Assembly: GCA_017450705.1 (NCBI GenBank)
Contig: JAFSTC010000112.1
Coordinates: forward strand, 1-64,000
Reading direction: 5' to 3'
Origin: Lentisphaeria bacterium
GTDB lineage: Bacteria; Verrucomicrobiota; Lentisphaeria; Victivallales; Victivallaceae
DNA length: 64,000 bases
Below, in pieces: positions 62,887 to 64,000 of this stretch; within the stretch, counting starts at the first letter, position 1; each line of letters opens with the position of its first letter. A model generated the notes under the pieces. It saw nothing but the letters and a program-made list of their open reading frames with translations, did no database searches and was not told the DNA's origin. The position numbers and the translations under genes were made by a program.

Positions 62887-62908
62887 GCGGTCCCGTTGCC
62901 GGGACCGC
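62887..62908 (-). terminator. Intercistronic hairpin between the CBM-like and GH20 genes
   Basis: GCGGTCCC and GGGACCGC form a perfect 8-bp stem around a 6-base loop. It is followed on the minus strand only by CGTTTTCGG, so it is more likely a partial terminator or mRNA stabiliser than a full stop. Confidence 0.4.
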
Positions 62909-62917
62909 GGGGGAAAG

Positions 62918-63433
62918 CTATTTTTTATCCTGAACGAGCGAGACCTTGTGGAACCAGATGTCCCCGCCGGGGGCGACGAAAAGACCGACTCTGACGAATG
63001 CCGGCTCCTTCGCGCCCGGCTGGGAGGGGATGACGAACTCCTTCGTGTACTTCACCATCTCTTCTGTGACAGGAAAATCGGCGGAACTCACGCTGCCCGC
63101 GTAACGGTTCTCCTTGTTGTAAAGCAGCAGTTCGAGCCGTCCCGTTCCCTTGCCTTTGGCCTGAACGGAGAGGGTGAATCGCTCCCCCGGGGCGGCGGGG
63201 ACGGGTTTGCCGTAGATCTGGCCGCCCTTGTCGCTGACCTCCTTGAGCTCCACGGCGATGCCGCCGTTGAACTGATGCCGGGTGACCTTCGCCTTCAGAA
63301 CGGAATTGGTGTACCAGGGAAAGCCCCGTCCGCCGAAGCCGCTGCCGGTGAAGTCCCCGCCGATATCCACCTCCGCCGCGGCGCAGGCGAAGACAGCAGT
63401 GACCGAGAAGAGCGTGAGAAGAGTTTTTTTCAT
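62918..63433 (-). CDS. Small secreted carbohydrate-binding-like protein
   Basis: 171-aa protein with a signal peptide (MKKTLLTLFSVTAVFACAAA) and a jelly-roll-like fold. GGDFTGSGFGGRGFPWY, GERFTLSVQAKGKGTGRLEL, and DIWFHKVSLVQ at the end are typical of CBM4/9-like modules. It likely binds glycans at the cell surface. The ATG at 63433 overlaps the stop of the LamG-like gene (ATGA), with AGAGAGG upstream. Confidence 0.7.
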   Translation of the reverse strand: MKKTLLTLFSVTAVFACAAAEVDIGGDFTGSGFGGRGFPWYTNSVLKAKVTRHQFNGGIAVELKEVSDKGGQIYGKPVPAAPGERFTLSVQAKGKGTGRLELLLYNKENRYAGSVSSADFPVTEEMVKYTKEFVIPSQPGAKEPAFVRVGLFVAPGGDIWFHKVSLVQDKK

Positions 63434-64000
63434 AATTTGACCTCTCTTATTTTCGGAGGATCCACTTTGGCGTTGTGCAGGATCCTCAGTTTGCGCAGAT
63501 GCCCCGTGAACGGTCCGGGCTTGGCGAATCCCGCGCCGGAGGCGGGGGTGAAGAAGTTGCCGAAGAGGGAGGGGGCGGTCCACGCCGGACGCAGCGTAAG
63601 CGGCATCGTCTGTCCTTTGCCGTCCACTTCGAAGCGGATGTGCTCCAGATCGTAGGCGACTTTGACGGTGTGCCAAACGCCGGGCGTCACGGCGATGTCC
63701 GTCGGCAGGGCGGTCAGCACATGGCCGAAGCCGGTGCTTCCGGAACCGTAGGAACCGTGGAGTTTGCCGTCGACGACGGCCAGTCCGACGGCGCCCTGCC
63801 TGTCCTGTCCGGTGAAGAAAAGATACTGGTTCGCGGAGGAATCGGTTTTGAGCTCCATCTCCAGCGTGAACGCGCCGTTGGGAACGGCCGCCGCGGGAAA
63901 GGAGAGATAGCTGCCGCCCGTGAACTTGAGAGAATACCCGTCAGCCGTTTTTTCCCAAATCGGGGCCATCTGCGGCAGATCGCGGGGGAGGGCGCCCCGG
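63430..64000 (-). CDS. LamG/concanavalin-like lectin domain protein, 5' part outside the window
   Basis: The frame is open to the right edge (codons for RGALPRDLPQ precede the first visible Met at 63969), so only the C-terminal 190 residues are here. SLKFTGGSYLSFPAAAVPNG, FTLEMELKTDSSANQYLFF, TPGVWHTVKVAYD, FEVDGKGQTMPL and GHLRKLRILHNAKVD are the strands of a LamG-like lectin/glucanase fold. It probably ends a larger secreted glycan-binding or glycoside hydrolase protein. Translation is coupled to the CBM-like gene by ATGA. Confidence 0.7.
   Translation of the reverse strand, partial: RGALPRDLPQMAPIWEKTADGYSLKFTGGSYLSFPAAAVPNGAFTLEMELKTDSSANQYLFFTGQDRQGAVGLAVVDGKLHGSYGSGSTGFGHVLTALPTDIAVTPGVWHTVKVAYDLEHIRFEVDGKGQTMPLTLRPAWTAPSLFGNFFTPASGAGFAKPGPFTGHLRKLRILHNAKVDPPKIREVKL

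Overview
The window reads as a GC-rich bacterial chromosome segment. It most likely comes from a Lentisphaerota (Victivallis-like) or closely related PVC-superphylum gut bacterium. This is an inference from gene content, not a database match: three prepilin-type N-terminal methylation-motif proteins ending in a 'DGH' module, two DUF4838 proteins, a chlamydial-Pmp-like repeat protein, and many secreted carbohydrate-active enzymes scattered among housekeeping genes. I see no insertion sequence, prophage, CRISPR array or rRNA operon.

Layout. 1-5.7 kb: a 5'-truncated UDP-sugar 4-epimerase, then a minus-strand pair of a pseudopilin-like protein and a 1208-aa Pmp-repeat/FG-GAP protein behind a long structured leader. 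5.8-9.6 kb: citrate synthase, hypoxanthine phosphoribosyltransferase and a polytopic membrane protein. 9.5-13.1 kb (minus): folC, a TolB-like propeller and an atypical cysteine desulfurase. 13.2-14.8 kb: a canonical cysteine desulfurase plus a DUF493 protein. 14.8-16.4 kb: an envelope micro-operon (coiled-coil protein, 46-aa membrane peptide, 50-aa lipoprotein). 16.5-21.6 kb: uvrA-priA. 21.6-27.0 kb (minus): rpiB-glyA fusion, serS, a TrmA-family methyltransferase and a sialidase-fold protein. 27.2-29.0 kb: tRNA-Val, tRNA-Glu, rlmH and mnmA. 29.0-34.4 kb: aspS, a secreted Ala/Lys-repeat protein, a lytic transglycosylase, a DUF3047 protein and tatAC. 34.4-35.7 kb: a thioredoxin-like protein and a SLOG/DUF2493 protein. 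35.7-43.3 kb: a pseudopilin plus PcRGLX-like lyase operon, a class I glutamine amidotransferase, an esterase/propeller protein and a Gfo/Idh/MocA dehydrogenase. 43.4-46.9 kb: a GntR regulator with a visible operator, a DegT aminotransferase and a second Gfo/Idh/MocA enzyme. 47.0-53.7 kb (minus): lacI, pseudopilin and two DUF4838 proteins in one coupled operon. 53.8-56.5 kb (minus): rpsP-khpA-trmD-rplS-rnhB. 56.6-59.1 kb: a second UvrA. 59.1-64.0 kb (minus): a glycan operon with a LamG-like protein, a CBM-like protein, a GH20 and a TIM-barrel glycosidase.

How the parts fit together. The catabolic modules share one theme: a transcription regulator and/or a small pseudopilin-like protein followed by large secreted polysaccharide-active proteins, with sugar oxidoreductases and an aminotransferase nearby. 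Promoters are unusually legible. Eighteen sites carry a sigma-70-like -35 (consensus TTGAAA) and a -10 mostly reading TATATT. Seventeen of them have a spacer of exactly 17 bases, so transcription units can be bounded with some confidence. The most unusual items are the rpiB-glyA fusion, the 753-bp tandem duplication in the Pmp-like protein and its structured leader, the coupled lacI-pseudopilin-DUF4838 operon, the envelope micro-operon, and the divergent cysteine desulfurase pair.
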